Assembly: GCA_934654765.1 (NCBI GenBank) | Contig: CAKUGX010000024.1 | Span: forward strand, 1-21,028 | DNA length: 21,028 nucleotides | Reading direction: 5' to 3' | Origin: an uncultured Collinsella sp. | GTDB lineage: Bacteria; Actinomycetota; Coriobacteriia; Coriobacteriales; Coriobacteriaceae | Shown: positions 9,446 through 17,029 of the stretch, one piece after another | Position numbering within the stretch: position 1 is the first letter of the stretch | Layout of the letters: each line of letters begins with the position of its first letter | Made by a program: the position numbers and the translations under genes | The notes under the pieces: model-generated | Database searches by the model: none | Seen by the model: the letters and a program-made list of their open reading frames with translations, nothing else | What the model was told of the DNA's origin: nothing

Positions 9446-10114
9446 CTACTCGCCCAGGATCAGCGCGGCGAGCTCGTCCTGGGTGTCTACCACGTAGTCG
9501 GCGCCGGCGGCCTCCAGCTCTGCTCGGCCGCGGAAGCCCCAGGTGACGCCGGCGCTCTTGAGGCCGGCGTTGTGGCCGGTCAGGACATCGACATTGGAAT
9601 CGCCAACATAAAGCGTGGTCGCCGGGTCGGCGCCCAGCTCATTCATCACATGCAGCGTGACGGGGGCTTCGGGCTTGGGCGGATACGCGTCGACGCGACC
9701 CTGCACCAGCGCAAAACGATCGGGACCAAAGTACTTTTCGATAAGCGGGGCCGCCGAAATATGGTCCTTGTTGGTGAGCACGGCAAGCTGAATGCCAGCG
9801 GCGCGCAGGCGGTCGAGCATCTCGATCGTGCCATCGTAGGGAGCGGTGTGATCCTCCTTGTGCTCGCCGTAATAGGCCCTAAACTCGGCAAGCGTCTGCT
9901 CAAACATTCGGCCGTCGCCCGCGTACTCGGCGGGCATAAAGCGCTCGACTAGCTTAAGCATGCCGTTTCCCACCTTGTAGCGGTATTCGTCCACGGCAAA
10001 CGTGGGCCAGCCGTGCATCTCACAGGTATGGTTGCCGGCGGCCGCCAGGTCCTCGAGCGTATTGAGGATGGTGCCGTCCAGATCAAAGATCACATGGGAA
10101 AAGGCTGCTGCCAT
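9446..10114 (-). CDS. HAD hydrolase, phosphoglycolate phosphatase-like
   Basis: The 222-residue protein is a HAD-superfamily phosphatase of the Gph/PgpP type. Motif I is FDLDGT at 10-15 (nucleophile D11, acid/base D13). Motif II is LTNKD, motif III the lysine in PPKPEAPV, and motif IV VGDSNVDV. A helical cap lies between motifs I and II. Such enzymes remove phosphate from 2-phosphoglycolate or similar small phosphates. The ATG at 10114 follows AGGAG five bases upstream; an in-frame start farther upstream lacks a site. The gene follows hypE on the same strand after 126 bases, so it could be read through from the hyp operon, but no functional link is known. An imperfect hairpin (CATGGGTGC at 10112-10120 with GCACCCCATG downstream on the plus strand) includes the start codon. 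Confidence 0.88.
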   Translation of the reverse strand: MAAAFSHVIFDLDGTILNTLEDLAAAGNHTCEMHGWPTFAVDEYRYKVGNGMLKLVERFMPAEYAGDGRMFEQTLAEFRAYYGEHKEDHTAPYDGTIEMLDRLRAAGIQLAVLTNKDHISAAPLIEKYFGPDRFALVQGRVDAYPPKPEAPVTLHVMNELGADPATTLYVGDSNVDVLTGHNAGLKSAGVTWGFRGRAELEAAGADYVVDTQDELAALILGE

Positions 10115-10240
10115 GGGTGCTCCTGCCGTTTGAGTTGTAAAGCGCACCCCATGATACTGGGCTTGCGTGTCGGGCGTGCCTGGAATCTGAATATCTGTAG
10201 CAGCCTCGAGCTGCGCTGCGGCGGATGTGGCCCTTTGCCG

Positions 10241-11275
10241 CTAGCAAATCCTCGGCAGCTGCTCTCCCACGAGCATGTCGAGGATGCGGGTCGAGCCCCA
10301 GCCGGTGTGCACGCGCACGGCGGGACGAGCGCCTTCGGCGACCGGCAGCACGCGACCGATGATGGCGGCGTTCTCGCCGTAGCGGGCGGCGCGCATGGCT
10401 GCTAGCGCCGCGTCGGCCTGCTCGGCTGGCACCACGGCGACCATCTTGCCCTCGTTTGCCACCTGCAGCACGTCGTAGCCGAGCATCTCGCAGGCGGCCT
10501 GCACATCGGAGCGCACGGGCACGGCGTCCTCATCGATTTCCATGGCAACGTCGCTGGCCTGCGCAAACTCGTTGAGCGTGGACGCCAGGCCGCCGCGCGT
10601 GGGGTCGCGGAAGCAGCGTGTGTCGGGGGCGGCGGCCAGCACGTCGGCAATCAGGTGGTTGAGGGGCGCGGCGTCGCTCTCGATGCTGCTCGAGAACGCC
10701 AGGCCCTCGCGCTGGCTCATGATGGCGATGCCGTGGTCGCCCAGCGTGCCCGAGACCAGGATGACATCGCCGGGCTGGCAGTTTGCACCGCTGAGCGCCA
10801 CGCCCGCAGGCACCTCGCCCACGCCAGCGGTATTGATGTAGACGCCGTCGGCCCCGCCGCGCTCGACCACTTTGGTGTCGCCGGTGATGATTTTGACGCC
10901 CGCCTCGCGCGCCGTCTCGGCCATCGTCTGCACAATTTGGCGGAGCTTATCCATGGGATAGCCCTCTTCGAGGATAAAACCGCACGAAAGATAGCGCACG
11001 TTGGCGCCCGAGGTCGCGACGTCGTTGACGGTTCCGCACACGGCGAGCCTGCCGATATTGCCACCGGGGAAGAACTGCGGCGTCACCACAAAGCTGTCGG
11101 TCGACATGGCGATGCGCCCGCTGCCGGGCAGGGCGGCGACGCCGGCGTCGTTGCCTTCGAGCAGCTCGGGCGACCCAAAGGCATCCAGAAAGACCTCGTC
11201 GATGATGCGTTTCATCATCTGCCCGCCGGAGCCATGGCCCAGCAGGACAGTGCTATCGGTAGCAGTACGAGACAT
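10241..11275 (-). CDS. hypE: [NiFe]-hydrogenase maturation protein HypE
   Basis: The 344-residue protein dehydrates the carbamoyl group that HypF places on its C-terminal cysteine, giving the thiocyanate that becomes the cyanide ligand of the active-site iron. It has the PurM-like ATP-binding fold with LLGHGSGGQMM near 11-21, and ends in TRILDMLVGEQLPRIC, where the terminal PRIC cysteine is the modified residue. Length is typical. The ATG at 11275 follows GGAG eight bases upstream; a long in-frame extension has no such site and overlaps hypD. The stop of hypD lies 29 bases upstream, so the two genes are in one operon. Confidence 0.96.
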   Translation of the reverse strand: MSRTATDSTVLLGHGSGGQMMKRIIDEVFLDAFGSPELLEGNDAGVAALPGSGRIAMSTDSFVVTPQFFPGGNIGRLAVCGTVNDVATSGANVRYLSCGFILEEGYPMDKLRQIVQTMAETAREAGVKIITGDTKVVERGGADGVYINTAGVGEVPAGVALSGANCQPGDVILVSGTLGDHGIAIMSQREGLAFSSSIESDAAPLNHLIADVLAAAPDTRCFRDPTRGGLASTLNEFAQASDVAMEIDEDAVPVRSDVQAACEMLGYDVLQVANEGKMVAVVPAEQADAALAAMRAARYGENAAIIGRVLPVAEGARPAVRVHTGWGSTRILDMLVGEQLPRIC

Positions 11276-11304
11276 ATCGAAAACTCCAATCGGGGATGTT
11301 CGGG

Positions 11305-12417
11305 CTAGCCTTGGTAACGGTAGTACGCCGCACAGCTGCCCTCCGAGCTCACCATGCACGGGCCAACAGGATGCTCGGGCGTGCAGGCGTGGCCGAACAA
11401 CGGGCAGTCGCTCGGTGCAATGGCCCCGCGCAGCACGTCGCCGCAACGGCATCCGCGCGGCTCGACCGTCGGTTCGATCGGCACGTCATAGCGGACGCCG
11501 GCGTCAAAACGCGAGAACTTGGGACGGATGGAAAGACCCGAGGCGGCAATCGGCCCCAGCCCGCGCCATGTGGTATCGCACGGCTCAAATACCTGCTCGA
11601 CCAGCTGGCGCGCCACGGGATTGCCGTCCACATTGACGCCGCGACGGTACGCGTTGTCGATCGCGGGCCGTCCCTCAACAACCATCTGAACCAGCATGCA
11701 GATGCCCTGCAGAATATCGACCGGCTCAAATCCGGTAACCACGCCCGGGGTCTTAAACTCGTCGACCAAAAAGCCAAAGGGCGCCAGGCCTGTGATGGTG
11801 GCGACATGGCCCGGCAGGATAAAGCCGTCGATGGTCGTCTCGGGGTCGTTGGCAATCGCGCGCAGCGCCGGCGGCGTGGTCTTGTGGGAGCAATAGACCG
11901 AGAAGTTCTGGAGCCCGCGCGCATCTGCCTCCAAAATGGCGGCGGCGATGGTGGGCGTCGTGGTCTCAAAACCCACACCCATAAAGATGACCGGGCGGTC
12001 GGGGTTGTGTTCGGCAATATCGAGCGCGTCGAGCGGGGAGTATACGATGCGGATGTCGCGCCCCGCCGCCTTTTGTGCGGCGAGCGAGGTAGACGACCCG
12101 GGCACGCGCATCATGTCGCCAAAGGTGGTGATGATGGCGCCGTCTATGTTGGCGAGCGCGATTGCATGGTCGATATCGCGGTTGGCGGTAACGCAGACGG
12201 GGCAACCCGGGCCGCTCAACAGCTTGAGTCCCGCCGGCATAATGGAGCGAAAGCCATAGCGACCGATGCTCACGGTGTGCGTGCCGCAGACTTCCATAAG
12301 GTTGATGGTGCGGTCGCCGACGAGTTCACGGATGCGTTCGATGAGCTCACGGGCCAGCTTGGAATCGCGAAATGCCGAAAAGTCGATACCGGAGCGAGCC
12401 GGCTGTCCGGCCGCCAC
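11305..12417 (-). CDS. hypD: [NiFe]-hydrogenase maturation protein HypD
   Basis: The 370-residue iron-sulfur protein forms, with HypC, the scaffold on which the Fe(CN)2CO group is assembled. Conserved motifs are MEVCGTHTVSIGRYG near 41-55, SGPGCPVCVT near 67-76, MGVGFETTTP, and the C-terminal cysteines of the 4Fe-4S site (CRCGDVLRG, CPLFGHACTP, GPCMVSSEGSC). The start is GTG at 12417; its G is also the last base of the hypC TAG stop, and a GAGG site lies seven bases upstream inside hypC. This tight overlap points to translational coupling of the two partner proteins. Confidence 0.96.
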   Translation of the reverse strand: MAAGQPARSGIDFSAFRDSKLARELIERIRELVGDRTINLMEVCGTHTVSIGRYGFRSIMPAGLKLLSGPGCPVCVTANRDIDHAIALANIDGAIITTFGDMMRVPGSSTSLAAQKAAGRDIRIVYSPLDALDIAEHNPDRPVIFMGVGFETTTPTIAAAILEADARGLQNFSVYCSHKTTPPALRAIANDPETTIDGFILPGHVATITGLAPFGFLVDEFKTPGVVTGFEPVDILQGICMLVQMVVEGRPAIDNAYRRGVNVDGNPVARQLVEQVFEPCDTTWRGLGPIAASGLSIRPKFSRFDAGVRYDVPIEPTVEPRGCRCGDVLRGAIAPSDCPLFGHACTPEHPVGPCMVSSEGSCAAYYRYQG

Positions 12418-12677
12418 TAGTATGCCTCGGCCGGGTTGCTGGCCAGTTGGTCTTCCTCGACCAGCTCGGTCATGGCGTTGACGAGATCGAGCGTCTCTTG
12501 AGCTTCCTGCTCGTCGACAATCTGGATGCCAAAGCCGGCGTGTACGAGAACATAGTCGCCTACCTGCGCCGTCGGCACGAGTCGCAGTGACACCGGGCGC
12601 TCGATGCCCATCATGTCGACGGTCGCCTTAAGGTCGTCGTCGCGTTTGACCACTTTACCGGGAACGGCAAGGCACAT
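12417..12677 (-). CDS. hypC: [NiFe]-hydrogenase maturation chaperone HypC
   Basis: The 86-residue protein begins MCLAVPGKVV, with the invariant Cys2 that binds iron and HypD. VGDYVLVHAGFGIQIVDEQE is the family core. It carries the Fe(CN)2CO unit to the hydrogenase large-subunit precursor. The ATG at 12677 follows AGGGGAA. The C-terminus is slightly longer than the shortest family members. It overlaps hypD by one base. The hypF stop lies 131 bases upstream, the largest gap inside the hyp cluster. Confidence 0.95.
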   Translation of the reverse strand: MCLAVPGKVVKRDDDLKATVDMMGIERPVSLRLVPTAQVGDYVLVHAGFGIQIVDEQEAQETLDLVNAMTELVEEDQLASNPAEAY

Positions 12678-12717
12678 AATGTTCCCCTTTTATACGCTTA
12701 GCGCTGGATAGGCGCTT

Positions 12718-12737
12718 AATTATCCATCAGTTGATGG
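12718..12737 (-). promoter_or_regulatory. Dyad and possible promoter upstream of hypC
   Basis: CCATCA (12724-12729) and TGATGG (12732-12737) are perfect inverted half-sites separated by two bases. Read on the minus strand, GATAAT (12723-12718) follows directly and could be a -10 box, which would let a repressor on the dyad control hypCDE separately from hypF. No good -35 is visible and the half-sites do not match the E. coli NikR operator. Confidence 0.3.
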
Positions 12738-12808
12738 TAGCGCTCGCGGGGGTTGCGGGCAAACGCGTTACACCTGTGAGACGGCGGCGCATGGGCTAGC
12801 CAAACAGC

Positions 12809-15487
12809 CTACTGCGGTATGACCTGCGTGAGCCGAGCGCGGGCGACCGCCGCCTGGCCGTAGGCGATGCAGCCGTCATTGACGGGCACGGTGTGGGGAA
12901 CCAAGACGGCAAGACCGGCGTCTTTGAGCTCGCGTGTGAGGAGCTGAAGCAGGAGTCGGTTCATGAACACGCCGCCCGAGAGCACGACGGTGTCGATGCC
13001 TTCACGGACGCAGATCTCGCTTGCGATGCGGGCCGATGCACGCGCGATGGCGATATGGAAGTCGAGCGCGAGCTTGTCGGCCGGCGAGCCGGCCTCAATT
13101 CCCTCCAAAAGCGCCTCAAAAAATGGTCTTTGGTCCAAAACGAGGGAGCTATCCGAGTCCGCCTGGACAGTTAGTTCAGATACGTATTTTTGTGATGGGC
13201 TCTGGGTGGCAAAAGCCGTCTGCGAACACCCCAAATGGGTCGATTTTGGGCCTGCACCGGGCATGCTTGCCGCAAACGGGGTGTCTGGAGAGCTCTTTTT
13301 AGTCCAAATGGGGCCAAAAATGTCGGATAGGGAGTCTGTAGTTAATACGTATCTGAACAAACTGTCCAGCGATGTTGAGACGGATGCGGATACACCCGCC
13401 TGATCGCCAGTGAAATGGCTGCTTTCGTTGCCAAAAGCGCGCCAAGCGGCGGCCTCGAGCTCGATGGCGGGTTCGCCCTCGTAGGTTGCAGTGCCGCAGA
13501 TGCCCAAGATTGCCGCCGCGGCGTCAAACAAGCGGCCCATGCTGCTCGTGCACGGGCTGTTGATGTTCCGCTCGATCATCGTGGTCGTCACGCTACGTGT
13601 TTGCTCGTCAATGCTATCCAAAAGCGGGGCGGCGCCCGGATGTTCGAGCAGGCCGAGTTCGCTGAGCAGGGCAAAGGCGTTGCGTCGGGCGTCGCGCACG
13701 GACGCGGCCCCGCCAGGGAGCGCCCAGGCACGCAGGTGTGCGGCGCGCTCAAAATCGGCAAGGCCGGCGACAAGAAATTCGCCGCCCCAAATGGTCCCGT
13801 CGGTGCCGGCGCCTGTGCCATCGAAGGCGATACCCAGAACGCGCGCATTAGGCGCAAACTGGCCCGCAGCGATAGCCTCGGCCATCACGCTCGCGATGTG
13901 CGCATGATGGTGCTGGACTTCGATAAGCGGCAGGCCCTGTTCCCGCGCCTGCTCGCGTGCCCACTGGCTCGATAGGTAACTGGGGTGTAGGTCGCAGGCC
14001 AGCGCGGCAGGCGCCAGATCAAAAAGGTCTTCCAGGCGCGCACGCGCGGCGTTCCACGCATCGAAAGTCGCGCCGTTTTCGACATCTCCAATATGCTGCG
14101 ACACAAAACAAGCCGCAGGACCGTCCGAGTCCTCGCGTGTGAGTGCGATCGTGGCCTTTTGCTGCGGGCCGCAGGCGAGCACACAAGGCGCGGCGCCGGC
14201 GAGTGCCGGCAACGGCAACGGCTGCGGGGCGTACCCGCGAGCACGGCGTACGGGCATAACGGCACCGTCGACCACACGTACTACGGAGTCGTCGTAGCGT
14301 GAGAGGATCGCGCGGTCATTGCCGAGCAGCGCGTCGGCGATGCCGGTGGCAACGAGGTGCTTCCAAGCAAGATCGTCGTCGGTCTCGATAGGCTCTTCGC
14401 TTAGGTTTCCGCTGGTCATGACAAGTGCGTGCATGCCATGGGTTTCTGCCGCGGCAAGCAACAAATGCTGAAGCGGGGTATAGGGGAGCATGACGCCGAG
14501 TTCGGGCAGATCATGCGCAACGGACGGCGCGAGTTCGAGAGCATCGGAGAAATCTCCCTCGCCAGCACCACGCCGGCGCAGCAGCACGATGGGGCGGATG
14601 CTGCCGGCCAGCAAGTCGCGCTCGGCATCATCGACATGGCACAGGCGCTCGGCGCCGCCAAGGTCGCGCACCATAACAGCAAGCGGTTTGTTGCTGCGGC
14701 GCTTGCGACGGCGCAGCTCGGTCACCGCCTGTTCGTTGGCGGCGTCGCAAGCCAGATGGAATCCGCCCAGGCCCTTGATGGCAACAATGCCACCGGCCGC
14801 AAGTAATTCAACACAGCGCTCGATAATGGCGTCGCTGGCCTTGCGCGTGTCGCCGACAGCCGGCATCACCCCCGAGTTTTCGAGCTCCATACCGCCCGCC
14901 GCCTCGCGCCAGGTAATATGCGGCCCGCAATCAAAGCAGGCATCGGGCTGCGCGTGAAAGCGACGGTCGAGCGGATTGGCATACTCCGTGGCACACTCAG
15001 GGCACATGGGAAAACGGTCCATCGAGGTAGCCGCTCGGTCATAAGGCAGCGATCGGATGATGGTAAAGCGTGGGCCGCAGTTAGTGCAGTTGATAAAGGG
15101 GTAGTGATAGCGTCGGTCGGCGGGGTCGAACAGCTCGCATAGGCAGTCGTCGCAGGTAGCGATATCGGGCGAGATGAGCGTCGTATGCGCAGTCTGATCC
15201 TGTGACGCCACGATGCGAAAGCCCTGCTCGTCGGCGGCATCCCAAGTGCCTGGTTCCAAATCCGCAACGTCAATACGCTCCACGCGGGCTGCCGCAGGCG
15301 CGTGGTCCGACAGCGCGGCGACAAAGCCGTCGAGCGCCTCGGCGCAAGCGTGCGCCTCGACATGCACGCCGTCGCCCGCGTTGAGCACCCAGCCGCAGAT
15401 GCCATGCGCCATGGCCTCGCGATATACAAACGGCCGCATGCCAACGCCCTGCACAATGCCCGTCACATGAATATGCACATGTCGCAT
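12809..15487 (-). CDS. hypF: Carbamoyltransferase HypF, with in-frame repeat insertion
   Basis: The 892-residue protein converts carbamoyl phosphate and ATP to carbamoyl-AMP and transfers the carbamoyl group to HypE. Domains in order: acylphosphatase (about 1-95, HVTGIVQGVGMRPFVYRE), two zinc-finger-like modules with four CxxC pairs (C112/C115, C134/C137, C162/C165, C184/C187), a YrdC-like domain (GGIVAIKGLGGFHLACDA), and a Kae1-like carbamoyltransferase domain (HHHAHIASVMAE, FDGTGAGTDGTIWGGEF, VLSGGVFMNRLL). E. coli HypF is about 750 residues; part of the excess is a 69-residue insert (707-775) encoded by a palindromic element. The ATG at 15487 follows GAGGGAG; the TTG and ATG farther upstream lie at the edge of repeat d. 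It is co-oriented with nikR, hypC, hypD and hypE. Confidence 0.94.
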   Translation of the reverse strand: MRHVHIHVTGIVQGVGMRPFVYREAMAHGICGWVLNAGDGVHVEAHACAEALDGFVAALSDHAPAAARVERIDVADLEPGTWDAADEQGFRIVASQDQTAHTTLISPDIATCDDCLCELFDPADRRYHYPFINCTNCGPRFTIIRSLPYDRAATSMDRFPMCPECATEYANPLDRRFHAQPDACFDCGPHITWREAAGGMELENSGVMPAVGDTRKASDAIIERCVELLAAGGIVAIKGLGGFHLACDAANEQAVTELRRRKRRSNKPLAVMVRDLGGAERLCHVDDAERDLLAGSIRPIVLLRRRGAGEGDFSDALELAPSVAHDLPELGVMLPYTPLQHLLLAAAETHGMHALVMTSGNLSEEPIETDDDLAWKHLVATGIADALLGNDRAILSRYDDSVVRVVDGAVMPVRRARGYAPQPLPLPALAGAAPCVLACGPQQKATIALTREDSDGPAACFVSQHIGDVENGATFDAWNAARARLEDLFDLAPAALACDLHPSYLSSQWAREQAREQGLPLIEVQHHHAHIASVMAEAIAAGQFAPNARVLGIAFDGTGAGTDGTIWGGEFLVAGLADFERAAHLRAWALPGGAASVRDARRNAFALLSELGLLEHPGAAPLLDSIDEQTRSVTTTMIERNINSPCTSSMGRLFDAAAAILGICGTATYEGEPAIELEAAAWRAFGNESSHFTGDQAGVSASVSTSLDSLFRYVLTTDSLSDIFGPIWTKKSSPDTPFAASMPGAGPKSTHLGCSQTAFATQSPSQKYVSELTVQADSDSSLVLDQRPFFEALLEGIEAGSPADKLALDFHIAIARASARIASEICVREGIDTVVLSGGVFMNRLLLQLLTRELKDAGLAVLVPHTVPVNDGCIAYGQAAVARARLTQVIPQ
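13163..13369. mobile_element. MITE-like element inserted in frame in hypF
   Basis: 26-base terminal inverted repeats (13163-13188 and 13344-13369) differ at one position and bound a 207-base unit, exactly 69 codons, starting and ending on hypF codon boundaries with no stop in the hypF frame. The interior has more pairing (ACACCCC at 13226-13232 with GGGGTGT at 13278-13284). No transposase is encoded. A target-site duplication is not clear (flanks CGC and CGA). It lies in the variable linker of the HypF C-terminal domain, between the IELEAAA helix and RPFFEALLEG. Confidence 0.75.
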
Positions 15488-15503
15488 GCGGCTCTCCCTC
15501 ATC

Positions 15504-15544
15504 AAAACCGACCAAAAAGGGACAGGTTTATTTTGGTAGGTAAA
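15504..15544 (+). repeat. GGGACAGG palindrome, copy d
   Basis: Arms AAACCGACCAAAA (15505-15517) and TTTTGGTAGGT (15531-15541) surround the shared core. It lies just upstream of the hypF ribosome binding site on the minus strand and is the left half of a larger inverted pair with copy e. Confidence 0.85.
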
Positions 15545-15549
15545 ACGTT

Positions 15550-15587
15550 AAACCTGCCAAAACAAACCTGTCCCTTTTTGGCAGGTG
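15550..15587 (-). repeat. GGGACAGG palindrome, copy e
   Basis: Arms AAACCTGCCAAAA (15550-15562) and TTTTTGGCAGGT (15575-15586). It starts a few bases past the nikR stop on the minus strand. Thirty bases of copy d (15512-15541) pair with thirty of copy e (15552-15581) with two mismatches and a 10-base loop, so transcripts between nikR and hypF can form a very long hairpin. Confidence 0.85.
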
Positions 15588-15589
15588 CG

Positions 15590-16102
15590 CTACAGTCCTA
15601 GACTTTGCCCGGTGGCGGCGCAGGTGAGCTCGCCGTGCTTAACGCCGCGCAGGCCCAGCAGGCGGTCGGCCAGCTCGTAAACGCGCTCGCCGCGACCCTT
15701 GAGCGCCAGAATCTCCAAGCAGTTGTGGTGATCCAGGTGCACGTGCATGGTCGAGACGATCTCGTCGGTGTAATCATGCTGCACTTCGTCCAGGCGGCGC
15801 GTCAGGTCGCCGGTATGGTGGTCATAGATCATGGTGAGCGATCCGATGACCTGCTCGTCGGGCGTGCGCATCTGCTCCTTGGCGATCGAGGCGCGAATCA
15901 GGTCGCGCACGGCCTCGGAGCGGTTGGCCACGTCACCGCGGCGCGCGATCTGCTCGTCAAAGCGACGAAGCAGGTCATCGGGCGCGGTGACCGAAAAGCG
16001 GACCAGCTCGGAGCTGGAGCCACTGCATCGACAGCTCGCCTCGGCACCCGCGCCGTGAACATGTGCGTGCTCGCAGCCGTGCGCGTGCTCGTGCTCGGCC
16101 AC
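15590..16102 (-). CDS. nikR: NikR family nickel-responsive regulator with His-rich N-terminal tail
   Basis: The 170-residue protein has a ribbon-helix-helix domain (ELVRFSVTAPDDLLRRFDEQ at 32-51) and a C-terminal ACT-like nickel-binding domain. H109, H120, H122 and C128 keep exactly the relative spacing of the E. coli NikR nickel ligands (H76, H87, H89, C95). NikR binds operators of nickel transport or hydrogenase genes when nickel is bound. Unlike E. coli NikR, it carries about 30 extra N-terminal residues rich in His and Cys (EHEHAHGCEHAHVHG, CRC). The start is GTG at 16102, one base after the TAG of the upstream 82-residue gene, with only a weak binding site, so translation is probably coupled. 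It lies upstream of hypF on the same strand. Confidence 0.9.
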   Translation of the reverse strand: MAEHEHAHGCEHAHVHGAGAEASCRCSGSSSELVRFSVTAPDDLLRRFDEQIARRGDVANRSEAVRDLIRASIAKEQMRTPDEQVIGSLTMIYDHHTGDLTRRLDEVQHDYTDEIVSTMHVHLDHHNCLEILALKGRGERVYELADRLLGLRGVKHGELTCAATGQSLGL

Positions 16103-16103
16103 G

Positions 16104-16352
16104 CTACACCAGCTTTACGGAGCCGACGGAGTTGTGGTCGGCCTCGATGGCGTCCTCGTAGCCCTCGAGCGCGGCATGCGCCTCGTGCAGCGCGGCCATG
16201 GCAGCCTCGAGCTTGGCGCCAATGCGCTCCATGTCATAATTCTCGGTCGCATGCAACAGCTGATGGCTCCACTCGTGAGCGAGCTCGATGGTGTCGTCGA
16301 CCTGCTTGACGCTCATAGCAAGCTGGCTCATGTTCATTCCAACGTCATGCAT
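16104..16352 (-). CDS. Small helical protein of unknown function, coupled to nikR
   Basis: The 82-residue protein is soluble and predicted almost wholly helical, with heptad-like patterns (MERIGAKLEAAMAALHEAHA). It has several histidines (HDVG, HEWSHQLLH, LHEAH, EADH) and no signal peptide or cysteine. I do not recognise the family. The ATG at 16352 follows AAAGGAGA with ideal spacing. Its stop is one base before the nikR start, so the two proteins are made together. The histidines and this position suggest a nickel-related or NikR-partner role, but that is inference only. A terminator-like hairpin for trxA lies upstream. Confidence 0.75.
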   Translation of the reverse strand: MHDVGMNMSQLAMSVKQVDDTIELAHEWSHQLLHATENYDMERIGAKLEAAMAALHEAHAALEGYEDAIEADHNSVGSVKLV

Positions 16353-16425
16353 GGGAATCTCCTTTTGTACGGGGCAATCCAGTGGTTCAGATTCTACTAC
16401 GCCCGCCCTGAGCGCCGCCGCATAA

Positions 16426-16460
16426 GAAAACGGGTGCGAGTCCGTCTGACCCGCACCCGT
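16426..16460 (-). terminator. Intrinsic terminator downstream of trxA
   Basis: ACGGGTGCGAGTC (16430-16442) pairs with GACCCGCACCCGT (16448-16460) with one mismatch and a 5-base loop. On the minus strand it is followed by TTTTCTT. It lies 113 bases past the trxA stop and about 75 bases before the 82-residue gene, separating the two units. The sequence between it and trxA shows nothing further that I can assign. Confidence 0.72.
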
Positions 16461-16572
16461 TCACTGGGGGCTGTTTGTGTCTACCATACTATCCGTGGTC
16501 GTGCGCCCTGCACCCGGCGCTCCGGCGAGCGGTGCAAAACCGCTCATGGACGGCAGATACGTAACAAGCGTA

Positions 16573-16893
16573 TTACAGATGTTTCTCCAGCAGCGCCTGA
16601 AGCCTTGCCTTGGGTAAGGCGCCGACCGAGCGGTCAACCTCTTCGCCGTTCTTAAAGACGATCAGCGTGGGGATGCTCATGACGCCAAACTTCATGGCCA
16701 GGTCCTGGTTGTCGTCGACGTTGCACTTGGCCACGGCAAGCTTGCCGGCAAGCTCGTTGGCGACCTCGTCCACGATGGGCGAGAGCGAACGGCACGGGCC
16801 ACACCACGGGGCCCAAAAATCAACCAGCACGGGCAGGTTGTCGTTAACGATGGAATCGAAGTTCTCGGGGGTAATCTGCTTAATGTCAGCCAT
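16573..16893 (-). CDS. trxA: Thioredoxin
   Basis: The 106-residue protein is a classical thioredoxin that reduces protein disulfides in the cytoplasm. The redox site WCGPC is at 30-34 in the usual FWAPWCGPC context, the buried aspartate is D25, and the cis-proline lies in MSIPTLIVFKNG. Length is typical. The ATG at 16893 follows GGAGG five bases upstream; in-frame ATGs farther upstream lack a site. It is divergent from the UDG-like gene, with a 136-base gap, and ends at its own terminator. Confidence 0.96.
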   Translation of the reverse strand: MADIKQITPENFDSIVNDNLPVLVDFWAPWCGPCRSLSPIVDEVANELAGKLAVAKCNVDDNQDLAMKFGVMSIPTLIVFKNGEEVDRSVGALPKARLQALLEKHL

Positions 16894-16995
16894 GGTGACC
16901 TCCATAATGCGACGCGGCTCGGCCGCGTAAAACTCAGTACGACCGTGCTTATACCCAGCGGCCCGCAAAGCAACCACTCGCGGGCGGCTCTTTTA

Positions 16996-17001
16996 TATAA
17001 T
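16996..17001 (+). promoter_or_regulatory. Probable -10 box of the UDG-like gene
   Basis: A perfect TATAAT lies 28 bases before the ATG at 17030. The -35 position is not conserved (ACCACT at 17-base spacing). GCCCGC and GCGGGC arms just upstream (about 16961-16986) could form a hairpin or operator. Confidence 0.5.
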
Positions 17002-17029
17002 GGTGGGCACGCAAACGATTGGAGAGCGC

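Noticed and set aside
11276..11452. N-terminal extension of HypE
   Set aside because: It overlaps hypD coding sequence in another frame; MSRTATDS at 11275 with GGAG upstream is the normal HypE start.
16353..16425. NikR operator upstream of the 82-residue gene
   Set aside because: No GTATGA-N16-TCATAC-like dyad is visible; the one GTATGA found (8443-8448) has no partner half-site.
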